This document shows positions 8,125 to 14,357 of a stretch of DNA of 16,806 nucleotides, one piece after another. The position numbers were made by a program, and so were the translations under genes. The stretch is from positions 1 through 16,806 of the forward strand of contig JAEWWW010000104.1 in NCBI GenBank assembly GCA_023396215.1, given 5' to 3'. Source of the DNA: Bacillota bacterium (lineage in GTDB: Bacteria > Bacillota > Clostridia > Oscillospirales > Ruminococcaceae). The notes beneath the pieces are model-generated. The model had not been told where the DNA came from. It saw nothing but the letters and a program-made list of their open reading frames with translations, and did no database searches. Each line of letters begins with the position of its first letter. Positions within the stretch are counted from its first letter, which is position 1.

Positions 8125-8208
8125 CAAATGAGGGAGCATATTTGATATATGTGATTGAAATTTGCAAGTGCAGCCAACAAAGTAAGCAAGCCGCCTAAGG
8201 CGGTTTGC
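8125..8208 (+). other. Structured spacer between lon and ysxC
   Basis: Two dyads occupy this 206-base spacer. The first pairs GCAAAT with ATTTGC and, inside it across an internal loop containing GAGGGAG, CATAT with ATATG (roughly 8125-8166). The second pairs GCAAGCCGCC (8186-8195) with GGCGGTTTGC (8199-8208) around TAA with one G.T wobble; a TTTTT follows 12 bases later, too distant for a standard terminator. This may be an intercistronic processing or attenuation structure, or another member of the intergenic repeat families. Confidence 0.6.
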
Positions 8209-8264
8209 GGCCCGGCGACTTTTTCGACAGCCTGCCCGCAGTAATGCGGCGGCGGGAGGCCATC

Positions 8265-8858
8265 ATGAATTATCACAACGTAGAATTTGAAACATCCTAT
8301 GGATTGGCTCGGCAGCTCCCACCTTCGGAGCTGCCCGAGCTTGTTTTTGCGGGGCGCTCCAACGTGGGCAAGTCCTCGCTCATCAACAAGCTTTTTAACC
8401 GCAAGCAGCTGGCGAGGGTCAGCTCGGTGCCGGGCAAAACCAGCACCATCAACTTTTTCAGGCTGGAAAACCTGCGCTTTGCCGACCTGCCGGGCTACGG
8501 CTATGCCAGGGTTGCCAAGGACGAAAAGCTGCGCTGGGCCCAGCTCATAGAGGGCTATTTCGGAAGCGGGCGGGATATCCGCCTGGTGTTTTCGCTGGTG
8601 GATTTGCGCCACCCGCCCTCGGCCTATGACATCGATATGGTGAACTTCCTGATTGACAGCGAGCTGCCCTTTGTCATCATCTGTACCAAGGCGGATAAGC
8701 TTTCTAAAAAACAGCAGCAGACACAGGTCGAGGTCATTCGCCAAAGCCTGCCCTGCGGCGACCAGTTGACCATCATTCCCTTTTCGGCGGTCACCGGGGA
8801 AGGGGTCGACGATATCAAGGCGATTATCGAGGAAATTGCCACCGAACAGGAGATTTGA
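8265..8858 (+). CDS. ysxC: YsxC/EngB (YihA) ribosome-biogenesis GTPase
   Basis: This is an essential GTPase of the TrmE-Era-EngA-YihA superfamily that acts in assembly of the large ribosomal subunit. From the ATG at 8265 it has 197 residues, the usual size. G1 is GRSNVGKS (30-37), G3 is DLPG (74-77, in DLPGYGYARV), G4 is TKAD (141-144) and G5 is FSA (173-175). I chose 8265 over the in-frame ATG at 8244 because GGGAGG lies five bases ahead of it and the protein then begins with the typical short extension before the G domain. lysA starts four bases after its stop, so the two are very probably co-transcribed. Confidence 0.96.
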   Translation: MNYHNVEFETSYGLARQLPPSELPELVFAGRSNVGKSSLINKLFNRKQLARVSSVPGKTSTINFFRLENLRFADLPGYGYARVAKDEKLRWAQLIEGYFGSGRDIRLVFSLVDLRHPPSAYDIDMVNFLIDSELPFVIICTKADKLSKKQQQTQVEVIRQSLPCGDQLTIIPFSAVTGEGVDDIKAIIEEIATEQEI

Positions 8859-8862
8859 CAGC

Positions 8863-10164
8863 ATGTTTGTATCGGATGCACTGGGAATCAACCGCTTGGG
8901 GCACCTGACCATCGGCGGACGTGATACGGTAGAGCTGGCCCAGACCTACGGCACCCCTCTCTATGTCATGGATGAGGAGCAACTGCGCAAAAGCTGCCGC
9001 AGCTACCGCGAATCGATTAAAAAATATTACGGCGGACACGGCCTTGCCGCCTATGCCAGCAAGGCTTTTTGCTGCAAGGCGATGTGCAGGCTGGCGGCCG
9101 AAGAGGGCATGGGGCTGGATGTTGTTTCGGCGGGCGAGCTGCACACCGCCATGGCGGCGGGCTTCCCCCCCGAGAAGATTTTGTTCCACGGCAACAACAA
9201 AACAATGGAAGAGCTGGTCATGGCGCTGGAGTACGGCGTGGGCCGCATCGTGGTGGATAACGAAACCGAGTTGAGCCTGCTGAGCCAGCTTGCGCTCTCG
9301 CAAGACAAAAGGGCGGGGGTGCTGTTTCGCATCAAGCCGGGCATCGACGCCCACACCCACGACTTTGTGCGCACCGGGCAGATAGACAGCAAGTTTGGCC
9401 TTGCGCTGGAAACCGGCGAGGCCCTCGCGGTCATCAAGGCCGCCACCACCATGGGCGGCATCGAGGTGCTGGGGATACACTGCCACATCGGCTCCCAGAT
9501 TTTCGATATCGCCCCCTTTGAGCTGGCGGCCGAGGTGATGCTGGGCCTGATGGCGCAGGTCAAGGCCGAAACCTGCCGCGAGCTGCCCGAGCTCAATCTG
9601 GGCGGCGGCTTCGGCATCAAGTATCTGCCCGAGCACAACCCGGTGCAGTATGAGCGCTATATGCAGCAGGTGGCCGGGGTGGTGAAGGATACCTGCAAAA
9701 AGCTGGGCCTTGCCATGCCCTTTATCATCATCGAGCCGGGGCGCTCCATCGTCGGCCCGGCGGGCATCACCCTCTACAAGGTGGGCTCGGTGAAAGAAAT
9801 CCCCCATGTGCGCACCTATGTTTCGGTGGATGGCGGCTTGGGCGACAACCCCCGCTATGCCCTCTACCGCTCGGTTTACGAGTTTGTGGCGGCGGCTAAG
9901 GCCGACCAGCCCAAGGATACGGTGGTGACGGTGGCGGGCCGGTACTGCGAAAGCGGCGACCTGCTGGGCGAAAATGTCCCTCTGCAAAAGGTGGGCCCCG
10001 GCGACCTTGTGGCGGTGCTTGCTACAGGGGCCTACAACTACTCGATGGCCTCCAACTACAACCGCAACCCCCGCCCGGCGGTGGTGATGGTGAACCAGGG
10101 CGAGCCGCGGGTGGTGATCAGGGCCGAAACGCTGGAGGACCTCCTGCGAAACGACTTGGACTAG
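8863..10164 (+). CDS. lysA: LysA, diaminopimelate decarboxylase
   Basis: LysA is a pyridoxal-phosphate enzyme that converts meso-diaminopimelate to L-lysine, the last step of the lysine pathway. The product has 433 residues. The PLP lysine is Lys67 in AYASKAF. Other alanine racemase-fold motifs are HCHIGSQ (206-212), LNLGGGFG (244-251, phosphate-binding glycines), EPGR (291-294), CESGD (362-366) and YNYSMASNYNRNPRP near the C-terminus. The start at 8863 is the first ATG, with CAGGAG about 11 bases upstream inside the ysxC tail; a TTG start at 8836 would overlap ysxC and is less likely. No other lysine or DAP genes are in the window. The stop codon abuts the 160-bp palindromic element. Confidence 0.96.
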   Translation: MFVSDALGINRLGHLTIGGRDTVELAQTYGTPLYVMDEEQLRKSCRSYRESIKKYYGGHGLAAYASKAFCCKAMCRLAAEEGMGLDVVSAGELHTAMAAGFPPEKILFHGNNKTMEELVMALEYGVGRIVVDNETELSLLSQLALSQDKRAGVLFRIKPGIDAHTHDFVRTGQIDSKFGLALETGEALAVIKAATTMGGIEVLGIHCHIGSQIFDIAPFELAAEVMLGLMAQVKAETCRELPELNLGGGFGIKYLPEHNPVQYERYMQQVAGVVKDTCKKLGLAMPFIIIEPGRSIVGPAGITLYKVGSVKEIPHVRTYVSVDGGLGDNPRYALYRSVYEFVAAAKADQPKDTVVTVAGRYCESGDLLGENVPLQKVGPGDLVAVLATGAYNYSMASNYNRNPRPAVVMVNQGEPRVVIRAETLEDLLRNDLD

Positions 10165-10323
10165 GGGCTTTCTTAAAACTCCAAACTCTTGGTAAATTCT
10201 ACTGAAACCAGCATCTGCTGCGTTCAAAAAGCTGGGAATACATGAATTATTCCTGCGCTTTTGGCCTTGCAGCTACTTGTTTTCAGCGAACTTTCCGGCG
10301 GTGTTCCGTTTTAAGAAACGCCC
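10164..10323 (+). repeat. 160-bp imperfect palindromic (MITE-like) element, copy 2, after lysA
   Basis: Same element as the one before lon, same orientation and same length. Terminal arms are GGGCTTTCTTAAAAC (10165-10179) and GTTTTAAGAAACGCCC (10308-10323), with GGAATA/TATTCC near the centre. The first base coincides with the last base of the lysA stop codon. Relative to copy 1 the terminal stem carries a paired change (G-C at 5452/5591 becomes T-A at 10174/10313). Folded in RNA it would form a long hairpin that could stabilise or end the lysA transcript. Confidence 0.88.
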
Positions 10324-10360
10324 TGACCCTTGACCCCTTATATTGACCGATTATCTATCC

Positions 10361-10409
10361 GGCTGCCGTGTTTTGCGCAAAGCAAAGCCCGGCAGCCCAA
10401 GTTTTGGGC
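10361..10409 (+). other. Two overlapping hairpins downstream of lysA
   Basis: GGCTGCCG (10361-10368) pairs perfectly with CGGCAGCC (10390-10397). A second stem, GCCCAA (10395-10400) with TTGGGC (10404-10409), shares three bases with the first. A T-run (10402-10405) lies within the second hairpin. They may form part of the 3' end of the lysA transcript. The gene-free stretch from 10324 to 10633 contains these, then the branched repeat, and nothing I can call as coding. Confidence 0.45.
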
Positions 10410-10470
10410 CGCCGGGCGGTGGAATATACCTTTATTGGGCAGGCAAGCGCCCCTCTCATTCCCCTCCGTA

Positions 10471-10589
10471 GGCGCTTGCATGTTCTGCGGAACATGCGTG
10501 AGTCCTTTTCTGCGAAAAAGAACGCGAAGCGCCTCACGGGTGGGACTAAGCCCCCCCGTGTGCCCCCCCAAGCCTCCGGCGGGGCTGGA
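10471..10589. repeat. Branched structured repeat, copy A
   Basis: An outer stem GGCGCTT (10471-10477) with AAGCGCC (10527-10533) encloses two arms: GCATGTTC (10478-10485) with GAACATGC (10490-10497), and a TTTTC/GAAAA arm at about 10506-10518. A second dyad of CACGGG with CCCGTG follows, then a shared tail AAGCCTCCGGCGGGGCTGGA. The same architecture occurs at 14118-14222 with different but still complementary stem sequences. The structure recalls a three-way junction. Confidence 0.8.
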
Positions 10590-10633
10590 ACGGGATTGTG
10601 CCTACCCCCGCATCCCCCCCGCGAGAGGGAGCC

Positions 10634-11155
10634 TTAAGACTCGATCGCAGCCTTTGCGGCGGCGACGATGGCCTCCACATAGCCCTTGGTATCCACCAGT
10701 GTCGAGCTGGTTACAGCGTCCACCATCTCCTCGGTGCTTTTTTCAGACAGCAGCTTTTCAAGGTCGGCAATCGTTTTGCCCTTTACAAAGCCTTCGATGC
10801 CCTTGTAGGAGGCCAGCAGCGTTTGGGTGCCCCCCATATTGGCGCTGTAGGCCTCGCTGTTTTTGCGCTTGGAGGCCAGCCCCATTGTAGGGTCGGCCAG
10901 CGCCGCGCCAAACTCCTTGTCGCTGTTGGGCACCGGGGTAAAGTCGGTTTTGTTCAGGTACTGATACTCCTCCAGATGGGCCAGCGCAATCTTTTCACCG
11001 TTCATCACCACCGTGGCGACGGCAAAAGAACGGGTGCCGTGGGCGGCATACTGCACCTGCCCAATTTTCAGGGCCGAAGCGGCGGTACCGGGCATTTCAC
11101 AGCCTGCAACCAGCAGCAGGCAGGCTGCCAGCAGGGCAGCGGCTACTTTTTTCAT
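10634..11155 (-). CDS. Small exported lipoprotein, possibly FMN-binding-like
   Basis: The product has 173 residues. Residues 1-19 are a lipoprotein signal peptide with lipobox VAGC, so the mature protein should be lipid-anchored at Cys19 on the outer face of the membrane. A single compact alpha/beta-looking domain follows. DAVTSSTLVDTKGY (146-159) resembles the SGAT-type attachment loop of covalent FMN-binding domains, and the GTRSFAVATVVMNGEKI stretch (40-56) resembles their first strands, but SST replaces the usual GAT, so flavin binding is only a suggestion. I start it at 11155 because AAGGAG lies just upstream and the signal peptide begins there; a frame extending to 11377 has no signal at its N-terminus. 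It is transcribed alone, opposite to its neighbours. Confidence 0.8.
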   Translation of the reverse strand: MKKVAAALLAACLLLVAGCEMPGTAASALKIGQVQYAAHGTRSFAVATVVMNGEKIALAHLEEYQYLNKTDFTPVPNSDKEFGAALADPTMGLASKRKNSEAYSANMGGTQTLLASYKGIEGFVKGKTIADLEKLLSEKSTEEMVDAVTSSTLVDTKGYVEAIVAAAKAAIES

Positions 11156-11188
11156 GGCGATAACTCCTTTGCAGCTTTTAAATAAGAT

Positions 11189-11218
11189 GACCGGCGCGGC
11201 GGTTGCATAACGCCGGTC
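11189..11218 (-). other. Hairpin in the leader of the minus-strand lipoprotein gene
   Basis: GACCGGCG (11189-11196) and CGCCGGTC (11211-11218) form a perfect 8-bp stem with a 14-base loop, about 35 bases upstream of the start codon at 11155. No T-run follows on the minus strand. It may be an operator or a leader stem. The remaining stretch to the yerC-like gene (11219-11359) shows no gene. Confidence 0.5.
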
Positions 11219-11359
11219 AATGCCGTTAGTATGGGATGCATACGCCCCCCTCATGCGCGGGCAGCGCGGGGAACGGGCGGCTTTTGCCAAAAATACAGGG
11301 GTTTTGAGCCCCCATCTTAAAAGCAATGTTTTTTGGCCCCGCAAAGGCGATATAACCGA

Positions 11360-11388
11360 TTTACTTTTGTAATGCATTATGTTAAAAT
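11360..11388 (+). promoter_or_regulatory. Promoter of the yerC-like gene
   Basis: TTTACT (11360-11365) and TAAAAT (11383-11388) are separated by exactly 17 bases in an AT-rich patch. Transcription would begin near 11395 and give a leader of about 148 bases before the ATG at 11543. Confidence 0.6.
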
Positions 11389-11429
11389 AGCATTGCGTGA
11401 ACCGACCTGATAATAACCAGATTCAAAAA

Positions 11430-11476
11430 GCCCGACCGCCCATTGGCGACTGTCGGGCCGTGTGGCTGTGAGGCCC
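11430..11476. other. Competing hairpins in the yerC-like leader; minus-strand terminator
   Basis: GCCCGAC (11430-11436) pairs with GTCGGGC (11452-11458), extended inside by CGCC/GGCG. On the plus strand, GGGCC (11455-11459) can instead pair with GGCCC (11472-11476), which is followed seven bases later by TTTTT; the two folds exclude each other. On the minus strand the first hairpin is followed directly by TTTTTG, the form of an intrinsic terminator for antisense transcription coming from the yerC side. Confidence 0.5.
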
Positions 11477-11542
11477 TCTTCACTTTTTGAACAAGCGCGC
11501 AGGCGCCTTTATTAAACCAACCAAACGAAGGGAGCAGCATCT

Positions 11543-11830
11543 ATGAACCCAAAACTGAAGGATGCAAATGTGGACTACCTCTTCAAGGCCATCCTCACCC
11601 TGGAAACGGTGGAGGAGTGCTACAGCTTTTTTGACGACCTCTGCACCATAGCCGAGCTCAAGGCGATATCCCAAAGACTGCAGGTGGCCCGTATGCTCAG
11701 CCAGCAAAAGGTGTATAGCGATATTGTTTCACAAACCGGAGCCAGCACCGCCACCATCAGCCGGGTCAACCGTTCGCTCAACTACGGCTCTGACGGTTAC
11801 CGCATCGTCTTTGACAGGCTCAAAGATTAG
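11543..11830 (+). CDS. YerC/YecD-family TrpR-like DNA-binding protein
   Basis: The product has 95 residues and matches the YerC/YecD family, small all-helical proteins with the TrpR repressor fold. The helix-turn-helix is seen at about 58-77 (YSDIVSQTGASTATISRVNR). The N-terminal part, with LTLETVEECYSFFDDLCTIAELKAISQRLQVARML, is the typical dimerisation region. Members are presumed regulators; the ligand and targets are not settled for this family. Start at 11543 is supported by AAGGGAGCAG about eight bases upstream. A 148-base leader with alternative hairpins precedes it, which might allow control at the RNA level. Confidence 0.93.
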   Translation: MNPKLKDANVDYLFKAILTLETVEECYSFFDDLCTIAELKAISQRLQVARMLSQQKVYSDIVSQTGASTATISRVNRSLNYGSDGYRIVFDRLKD

Positions 11831-11875
11831 CGCCAATCCCCCACAAAAGCACATGATCCTTGCGGCCTGTTTTCG

Positions 11876-11904
11876 GTCTGGCTGCGTTGCCTGTCTTGCC
11901 GGAC
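11876..11904 (+). other. Hairpin between the yerC-like gene and the methyltransferase
   Basis: GTCTGGC (11876-11882) pairs with GCCGGAC (11898-11904) with one T.G wobble, in the 123-base gap between the two genes. On the plus strand GAAAAAT follows rather than a T-run, so it does not look like a terminator for yerC; on the minus strand it is preceded by T-rich sequence. Function unclear. Confidence 0.4.
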
Positions 11905-11953
11905 GAAAAATACCCCCGCAGTTCTAATACGCTTTTCATGGAGGAGTGGTATC

Positions 11954-12691
11954 ATGGCCTACTCTGCGTTTGCCCGTTATTACGACGCCCTCACTGGGGA
12001 TGTGGATTACACCGCCCGCGCGGCCTACTTCCACTCGCTGATAGAGGCGCATGGCAAGGGCTGCCGTCTGCTGCTGGATTTAGCCTGCGGCACCGGCAGC
12101 CTTTCGGTTGCTTTGGCCCGGCTGGGCTATCAGGTGATTGGCGTCGACCGTTCGGCCGATATGCTGGCGGTGGCAGCCGAAAAAAACGGCGGCCTGCCCG
12201 AGCCGGTGCTCTACCTTTGTCAGGATATGACCACCCTTGACCTTTACGGCACGGTGCAGGCCACCGTCTGCGCGCTGGATAGCGTCAACCACATCACCGA
12301 CGCCGCCAAGCTGCGGCGGGTGTTCAATAAGGTGGCCCTCTTTACCGAGCCGGGCGGGGTATTTTTGTTCGACGCCAACACAACCTATAAGCATCGCGAG
12401 GTGCTGGGCGACAACACCTTCATCTACGACCTGCCGGAGCTTTACTGCGTTTGGCAAAACAGCCTCAGGGGCGAGCATGTGGATATCTCCCTCGACTTTT
12501 TTGAGCGGCAGCCCGACGGCTGCTGGCTGCGCAGCAGCGAGAGCTTTGCCGAGCGGGCCTACCCCCGCCAAAAGCTTTGCGCCATGCTGGAGCAGGCGGG
12601 CTTCGAGGTACGGGCGGTCTACGACGACGGCACCACCACCCCCCCGCAGGATACCACCCAGCGTGAGGTTTATGTGGCGGTCAAGCGCTAG
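11954..12691 (+). CDS. Class I SAM-dependent methyltransferase
   Basis: The product has 245 residues with a Rossmann-type methyltransferase fold. Motif I is LDLACGTG (41-48), the SAM-binding glycine loop. The acidic residue ending strand 2 is Asp65 in VIGVDRS. CALDSVNHI around residue 110 and PGGVFLFDANT around 133-143 fit motifs II/III and the following strand. The N-terminus (MAYSAFARYYDALTGDVDY) is typical of a family of clostridial small-molecule methyltransferases of unknown substrate. Start at 11954 is preceded by GGAGGAG at about eight bases. It lies 120 bases ahead of hslO in the same direction; a shared role is not evident. Confidence 0.93.
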   Translation: MAYSAFARYYDALTGDVDYTARAAYFHSLIEAHGKGCRLLLDLACGTGSLSVALARLGYQVIGVDRSADMLAVAAEKNGGLPEPVLYLCQDMTTLDLYGTVQATVCALDSVNHITDAAKLRRVFNKVALFTEPGGVFLFDANTTYKHREVLGDNTFIYDLPELYCVWQNSLRGEHVDISLDFFERQPDGCWLRSSESFAERAYPRQKLCAMLEQAGFEVRAVYDDGTTTPPQDTTQREVYVAVKR

Positions 12692-12737
12692 TATGGCTGC
12701 CCGGACAGGGCATGCTTTAGAATAGAGCGGCCAACGG

Positions 12738-12765
12738 TTCCGCCGCCCCCGCGCTCAAGGCGGAA
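12738..12765 (+). other. Hairpin before hslO
   Basis: TTCCGCC (12738-12744) and GGCGGAA (12759-12765) form a perfect 7-bp stem; alternatively GGTTCC (12736-12741) can pair with GGAACC (12777-12782). No T-run follows, so transcription may continue from the methyltransferase gene into hslO. It lies about 30 bases before the hslO ribosome site. Confidence 0.45.
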
Positions 12766-12811
12766 GGGGAGCAGGGGGAACCTTCATCTATCATCGTAAA
12801 AGGAAGATACT

Positions 12812-13717
12812 ATGGGTAAAATTGTGAAAACCATATCGGCGGATGGAGCGGTTATCTGCTTTTGTGCCGATACCACCGATATTGCGGGCGAGGCCGAAAG
12901 GCTGCACAAAACCTCCGCGGTGGTGACCGCCGCCATGGGCAGGCTGATGACCGCCGCGTCAATGATGGGCAGCATGCTCAAAGGGGAGCAAAGCTCCATC
13001 ACCCTGCGGGTTTCCGGTGGCGGGCAGGTGGGCTCGGTCATTGCGGTTTCAGACTATCAGGGCAATGTGCGCGCCTATGCCACCAACCCCATTGTGGAGC
13101 TGCCGCTCAACAGCCACGGCAAGCTGGATGTGGGCGGGGCTGTGGGCCATGAAGGCTTTCTCAACGTCATCAAAGACTTTGGCTCAGGCGAACCATACAG
13201 TGGGCATGTGCCTCTTGTCACCGGCGAGATTGCCGAGGATATCACCAGCTATTACGCCGTCAGCGAGCAAATCCCCACCGTTTGCGGGCTGGGGGTGCTG
13301 GTCAACCCCGACCTGACGGTGAAATCGTCGGGCGGCTATCTCATCCAACTGCTGCCCGGGGCCGACGAGGGCACCATCGACCGCTTGGAGAAAAACATTG
13401 AAACGCTGCCGCCGGTTTCTTCGATGTTCAGCAGCGGCATGACCCCCGCCGACATTGCCTTTAAAGCGCTGGAGGGCTTTGATCCCCAGATATTGGAGGA
13501 GTATGAGGTGGAGTACCGCTGCAACTGCTCCCGCGAGCGGGTGGAGCGCGCCTTTCGCTCGATGGGCAGCGGCGAGCTGCTGGATATGGCCCGGGAGCAG
13601 GAGCGCACCGAGGCCCTCTGCCATTTTTGCAACAAGCGCTACTACTTTACCCCCCAGCAATTGGAAAAGCTGGCTGGTGATGTAAAAAAGGTTGACAAAA
13701 ACGACCAAATGGACTAA
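12812..13717 (+). CDS. hslO: Hsp33 (HslO), redox-regulated chaperone
   Basis: Hsp33 is a cytoplasmic holdase activated by oxidative unfolding. The product has 301 residues, the normal length. The N-terminal substrate-binding domain shows GRLMTAASMMGSMLKGE, and GHEGFLNVIKDFGSGEPYSG matches the conserved core near residues 112-131. The C-terminal zinc switch is intact: Cys237-X-Cys239 (RCNCS) and Cys270-X2-Cys273 (LCHFC). Start at 12812 follows AAAGGAAG. The -35 and -10 of a tRNA promoter lie in its last codons and stop. Confidence 0.97.
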   Translation: MGKIVKTISADGAVICFCADTTDIAGEAERLHKTSAVVTAAMGRLMTAASMMGSMLKGEQSSITLRVSGGGQVGSVIAVSDYQGNVRAYATNPIVELPLNSHGKLDVGGAVGHEGFLNVIKDFGSGEPYSGHVPLVTGEIAEDITSYYAVSEQIPTVCGLGVLVNPDLTVKSSGGYLIQLLPGADEGTIDRLEKNIETLPPVSSMFSSGMTPADIAFKALEGFDPQILEEYEVEYRCNCSRERVERAFRSMGSGELLDMAREQERTEALCHFCNKRYYFTPQQLEKLAGDVKKVDKNDQMD

Positions 13718-13720
13718 TAT
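13692..13720 (+). promoter_or_regulatory. Promoter of tRNA-Gly overlapping the end of hslO
   Basis: A perfect TTGACA (13692-13697) and TAATAT (13715-13720) are 17 bases apart. The -35 is inside the last hslO codons (it encodes part of the Val-Asp-Lys stretch) and the -10 begins with the hslO stop codon TAA. Initiation near 13727 would give a leader of about 47 bases that can form ACGGCT (13737-13742)/AGCCGT (13761-13766) before the mature tRNA. Confidence 0.7.
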
Positions 13721-13773
13721 ATACAAGCAACAGATTACGGCTTGAACTTTAAACGGGGAGAGCCGTTTGGTTT

Positions 13774-13849
13774 GCGGGTTTAGCTCATCTGGTAGAGCGC
13801 CACCTTGCCAAGGTGGAGGTAGCGAGTTCGAGCCTCGTAACCCGCTCCA
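13774..13849 (+). tRNA. tRNA-Gly (anticodon GCC), CCA encoded
   Basis: The acceptor stem pairs GCGGGTT (13774-13780) with AACCCGC (13839-13845), followed by discriminator T and encoded CCA. The D arm carries AGCTCATCTGGTAGAGC, the anticodon arm pairs CCACC with GGTGG around TTGCCAA (anticodon GCC at 13807-13809), and the T loop is TTCGAGC with a GCGAG/CTCGT stem. All arms are intact, so it should be functional. A strong terminator follows directly. A decayed copy of its 3' part lies at 15021-15062. Confidence 0.97.
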
Positions 13850-13889
13850 AATAAAAAACACCGGTCTTTTGAACCGGTGTTTTTTATTT
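13849..13889. terminator. Bidirectional intrinsic terminator of tRNA-Gly
   Basis: A perfect 17-bp inverted repeat (13849-13865 with 13873-13889) around a 7-base loop: the core CACCGGT/ACCGGTG is flanked by A-rich sequence on the left and T-rich sequence on the right, giving a good terminator on either strand. The same terminator with its GGAGCCG flank recurs at 16238-16276, and its right half recurs at 14011-14026. Confidence 0.93.
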
Positions 13890-14113
13890 GGAGCCGCCTG
13901 CGGGCGGGTTATCCGCTCGCCTTACTCGCTCTGCCTGCGGTAGGAACCCTGACGGTTCCCCCGCATACGCCCCCTCCCTCCGGAGGGGCAAGATAACTGC
14001 CTCTGTCTTGACCGGTGTTTTTATTTGGAGCCGCCTGCGGGCGGGTTATCCGCTCGCCTTACTCGCTCTGCCTGCGGTAGGAACCCTGACGGTTCCCCCG
14101 CATACGCCCCCTC
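13873..14113. repeat. 137-bp tandem duplication downstream of tRNA-Gly
   Basis: The segment 13873-13976 is repeated at 14011-14113; from GGAGCCGCCTG (13890 and 14027) onward about 86 bases are identical, with only one T missing in the terminator T-run of the second copy. Each copy includes GGAACC/GGTTCC around CTGAC and ends in CGCATACGCCCCCTC. The interval between copies (13977-14010) carries CCCTCCGGAGGGG. No credible gene lies in it. The near-identity suggests a recent event. Confidence 0.93.
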
Positions 14114-14117
14114 ATAA

Positions 14118-14222
14118 GGCGTTTGCATATCCTGCGGAATATGCAGGCACCCTTCGGGTGCGAAACGCCTCATGGGGGGATTAATCCCCCCATGTGCCCC
14201 CCAAGCCTCCGGCGGGGCTGGA
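14118..14222. repeat. Branched structured repeat, copy B, with a 24-bp perfect palindrome
   Basis: Outer stem GGCGTTT (14118-14124) with AAACGCC (14163-14169) encloses two arms, GCATAT/ATATGC (14125-14130 with 14139-14144) and GCACCC/GGGTGC (14147-14152 with 14156-14161, loop TTC). A perfect 24-bp palindrome follows at 14171-14194, centred on ATTAAT with six G and six C on either side. The tail AAGCCTCCGGCGGGGCTGGA is shared with copy A at 10471-10589. Confidence 0.85.
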
Positions 14223-14254
14223 GATAGAATATGTCGGATATAGTTTTGACTCTG

Positions 14255-14283
14255 TTGCGAGGATGGGTTAAGAGGTGTATAAT
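14255..14283 (+). promoter_or_regulatory. Promoter of the first island lipoprotein gene
   Basis: TTGCGA (14255-14260) and a perfect TATAAT (14278-14283) are spaced by 17 bases; transcription from about 14290 leaves a 70-base leader to the ATG at 14358. Base composition turns AT-rich here, just past the GC-rich repeat. Confidence 0.65.
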
Positions 14284-14357
14284 TGCCTTAAAAGATAAAG
14301 AATCACTACAGTTAAGGTCATTCGCTAATAATATGGGAAAGCTTAAGAAAGGCCAAT

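Noticed and set aside
11156..11377. N-terminal extension of the minus-strand lipoprotein up to 11377
   Set aside because: The extension precedes a canonical lipoprotein signal peptide that has its own ribosome binding site, so it would bury the signal; it is leader sequence.
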